64,000 nt of DNA from Psoroptes ovis (Eukaryota > Arthropoda > Arachnida > Sarcoptiformes > Psoroptidae). The stretch covers positions 1,922,001-1,986,000 of the forward strand of contig PQWQ01000002.1 of NCBI GenBank assembly GCA_002943765.1, written 5' to 3'. The notes beneath the pieces were generated by a model. That model had not been told where the DNA came from, did no database searches, and saw only the letters and a program-made list of their open reading frames with translations. Below, piece after piece: positions 63,314 to 64,000 of this stretch. The translations under genes and the position numbers were made by a program. Each line of letters begins with the position of its first letter. Within the stretch, counting starts at the first letter, position 1.

Positions 63314-64000
63314 TTCCCCCCATTTCTTAAAAATTTTGGATATAATTTTTGCTGTTGGGCCTGGTGTTAAAGACTTCGTAAAAACGTCCGCAATTTGATC
63401 TTCGCTGGCAATCCACGATATATCGATTTTGTCTTTGATTGATCGTACATGATGATAACGAATGTCCACATGTCTTAATTTGTTTGTAATACCAGCAGTA
63501 CCATTAATTGTGTTCACTGCAGCTTGATTATCACAAAATAATTTACCATTCACATCGATTTGAAATTCTTTCAGCATATTCATAGTTCCAACAAGAACTT
63601 TTGATGTTTCACTCGCAGCGATGTACTCTGCTTCCAATGTACTTGTTGCAATACAATTTTGACGTTTACTATTCCAATCTAATGGGCCGTTTAACCAAAT
63701 TAAATATCCCATTGTAGATTTTCGTGATGGTAAATTTCCGCCCCAATCTGCATCTGAGTAACCGGTAATTTCATCAATTTTACCACTGTAATAAATACAC
63801 AAGTCTTTTGTCCATTTCAAATAACGAAACAAGTGCTTAACAGCATTAACATGGACATCTAAAGGATTTTCCAGAAATGCAGATAATTTCGATACGGCAT
63901 AGGCAATATCGGGCCTAGTTTTGACGGATAAATACAGCAATGAACCAATTGCTTCTCGATACGGATACGTTGATTTTTCTCCAGTTTCATTGTCATTCAA
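63308..64000 (-). CDS. Copia pol, C-terminal part (reverse transcriptase end and RNase H), partial
   Basis: 230 codons are open to the window edge, so the true start lies outside. Motifs: YREAIGSLLYLSVKTRPDIA (14-33) and the copia RT tail VNAVKHLFRYLKWT (51-64). RNase H follows, with GYSDADWGG (Asp83), the IATSTLEAEYIAAS block (Glu123), FCDNQAAV (Asp157), LRHVDIRYHHVR and DQIADVFTKSL (Asp201). All expected catalytic positions are present and no stop or frame change interrupts it. The last sense codon and the TAG come from the first six bases of the LTR. RNase H removes the RNA strand during reverse transcription. Confidence 0.93.
   Translation of the reverse strand: MNDNETGEKSTYPYREAIGSLLYLSVKTRPDIAYAVSKLSAFLENPLDVHVNAVKHLFRYLKWTKDLCIYYSGKIDEITGYSDADWGGNLPSRKSTMGYLIWLNGPLDWNSKRQNCIATSTLEAEYIAASETSKVLVGTMNMLKEFQIDVNGKLFCDNQAAVNTINGTAGITNKLRHVDIRYHHVRSIKDKIDISWIASEDQIADVFTKSLTPGPTAKIISKIFKKWGEC
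63314..63325 (-). promoter_or_regulatory. Polypurine tract of the copia element
   Basis: On the minus strand AAATGGGGGGAA directly precedes the LTR and encodes the last residues of pol before the LTR-derived codon. Confidence 0.8.

Larger units (their letters stand above)
63071..64000 (-). mobile_element. Ty1/copia LTR retrotransposon, 3' end (cut by the window)
   Basis: On the minus strand the end of reverse transcriptase and RNase H is followed by a polypurine tract and a complete 3' LTR. RNase H lying last in pol, with integrase necessarily upstream, is the copia arrangement. The sequence bordering the LTR is GGAGC (63066-63070), the candidate left half of a 5-bp target duplication whose partner lies outside the window. 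Confidence 0.92.

Noticed and set aside
1..64000. tRNA, rRNA, snRNA or CRISPR arrays
   Set aside because: I looked for tRNA B-box-like words (GGTTCGA) and for regularly spaced repeats and found none; the many short repeats are microsatellites without unique spacers.

Overview
The window is a very A+T-rich eukaryotic sequence dominated by simple repeats (ATC/ATT triplets, CATT tetramers, CA/GT dinucleotides and poly-A/T tracts), with short introns and no compact gene order. This texture, together with the retroelement types, suggests an arthropod, most plausibly an astigmatid (dust-mite-like) mite. The species is an inference: no diagnostic single-copy gene lies in the window.

Layout. At the left edge, on the minus strand, lie two coding exons (123-302 and 380-1429) joined by a clean 77-bp GT-AG intron. 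They encode the N-terminal, low-complexity part of a nuclear, transcription-factor-like protein (acidic tract, KKRR basic patch, Ser, Gln and Ala runs). Short resemblances recall POU class 2 proteins (Oct-1/Oct-2, nubbin/pdm2), but no DNA-binding domain is inside the window. From 1430 to about 28,950 I find no convincing gene, only simple repeats and scattered palindromes. The strongest of these is an 87-nt near-perfect hairpin at 23439-23525.

At 29227-33758 there is a Ty3/gypsy LTR retrotransposon on the minus strand. It has two nearly identical LTRs, a primer site matching the tRNA-Trp type, a gag with a C-x2-H-x9-C-x5-C zinc knuckle, a canonical A-AAA-AAC slippery site and a pol in the order protease, reverse transcriptase, RNase H, integrase. 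These traits place it in the CsRn1 clade. Its pol is broken by one in-frame TGA and one single-base frame change. A 200-bp direct repeat brackets the element, far too long for a normal target-site duplication.

From 33,961 to 63,070 there is again no recognisable gene. This stretch holds an 81-bp mariner-type MITE with 31-bp terminal repeats and TA target duplication (54198-54278). It also holds a striking concentration of exact octamer motifs (ATGCAAAT/ATTTGCAT): 12 of the 16 copies counted in the window fall in 53341-62394, on the upstream side of the left-edge gene. At the right edge, on the minus strand, is the 3' end of a Ty1/copia element (end of reverse transcriptase, RNase H, polypurine tract and complete 3' LTR), cut by the window end.

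Taken together, this looks like the gene-poor upstream territory of a developmental regulator, invaded by two LTR retrotransposons and a small DNA element. The octamer cluster upstream of a possible POU gene is the most attractive functional hypothesis, and it is not proven.
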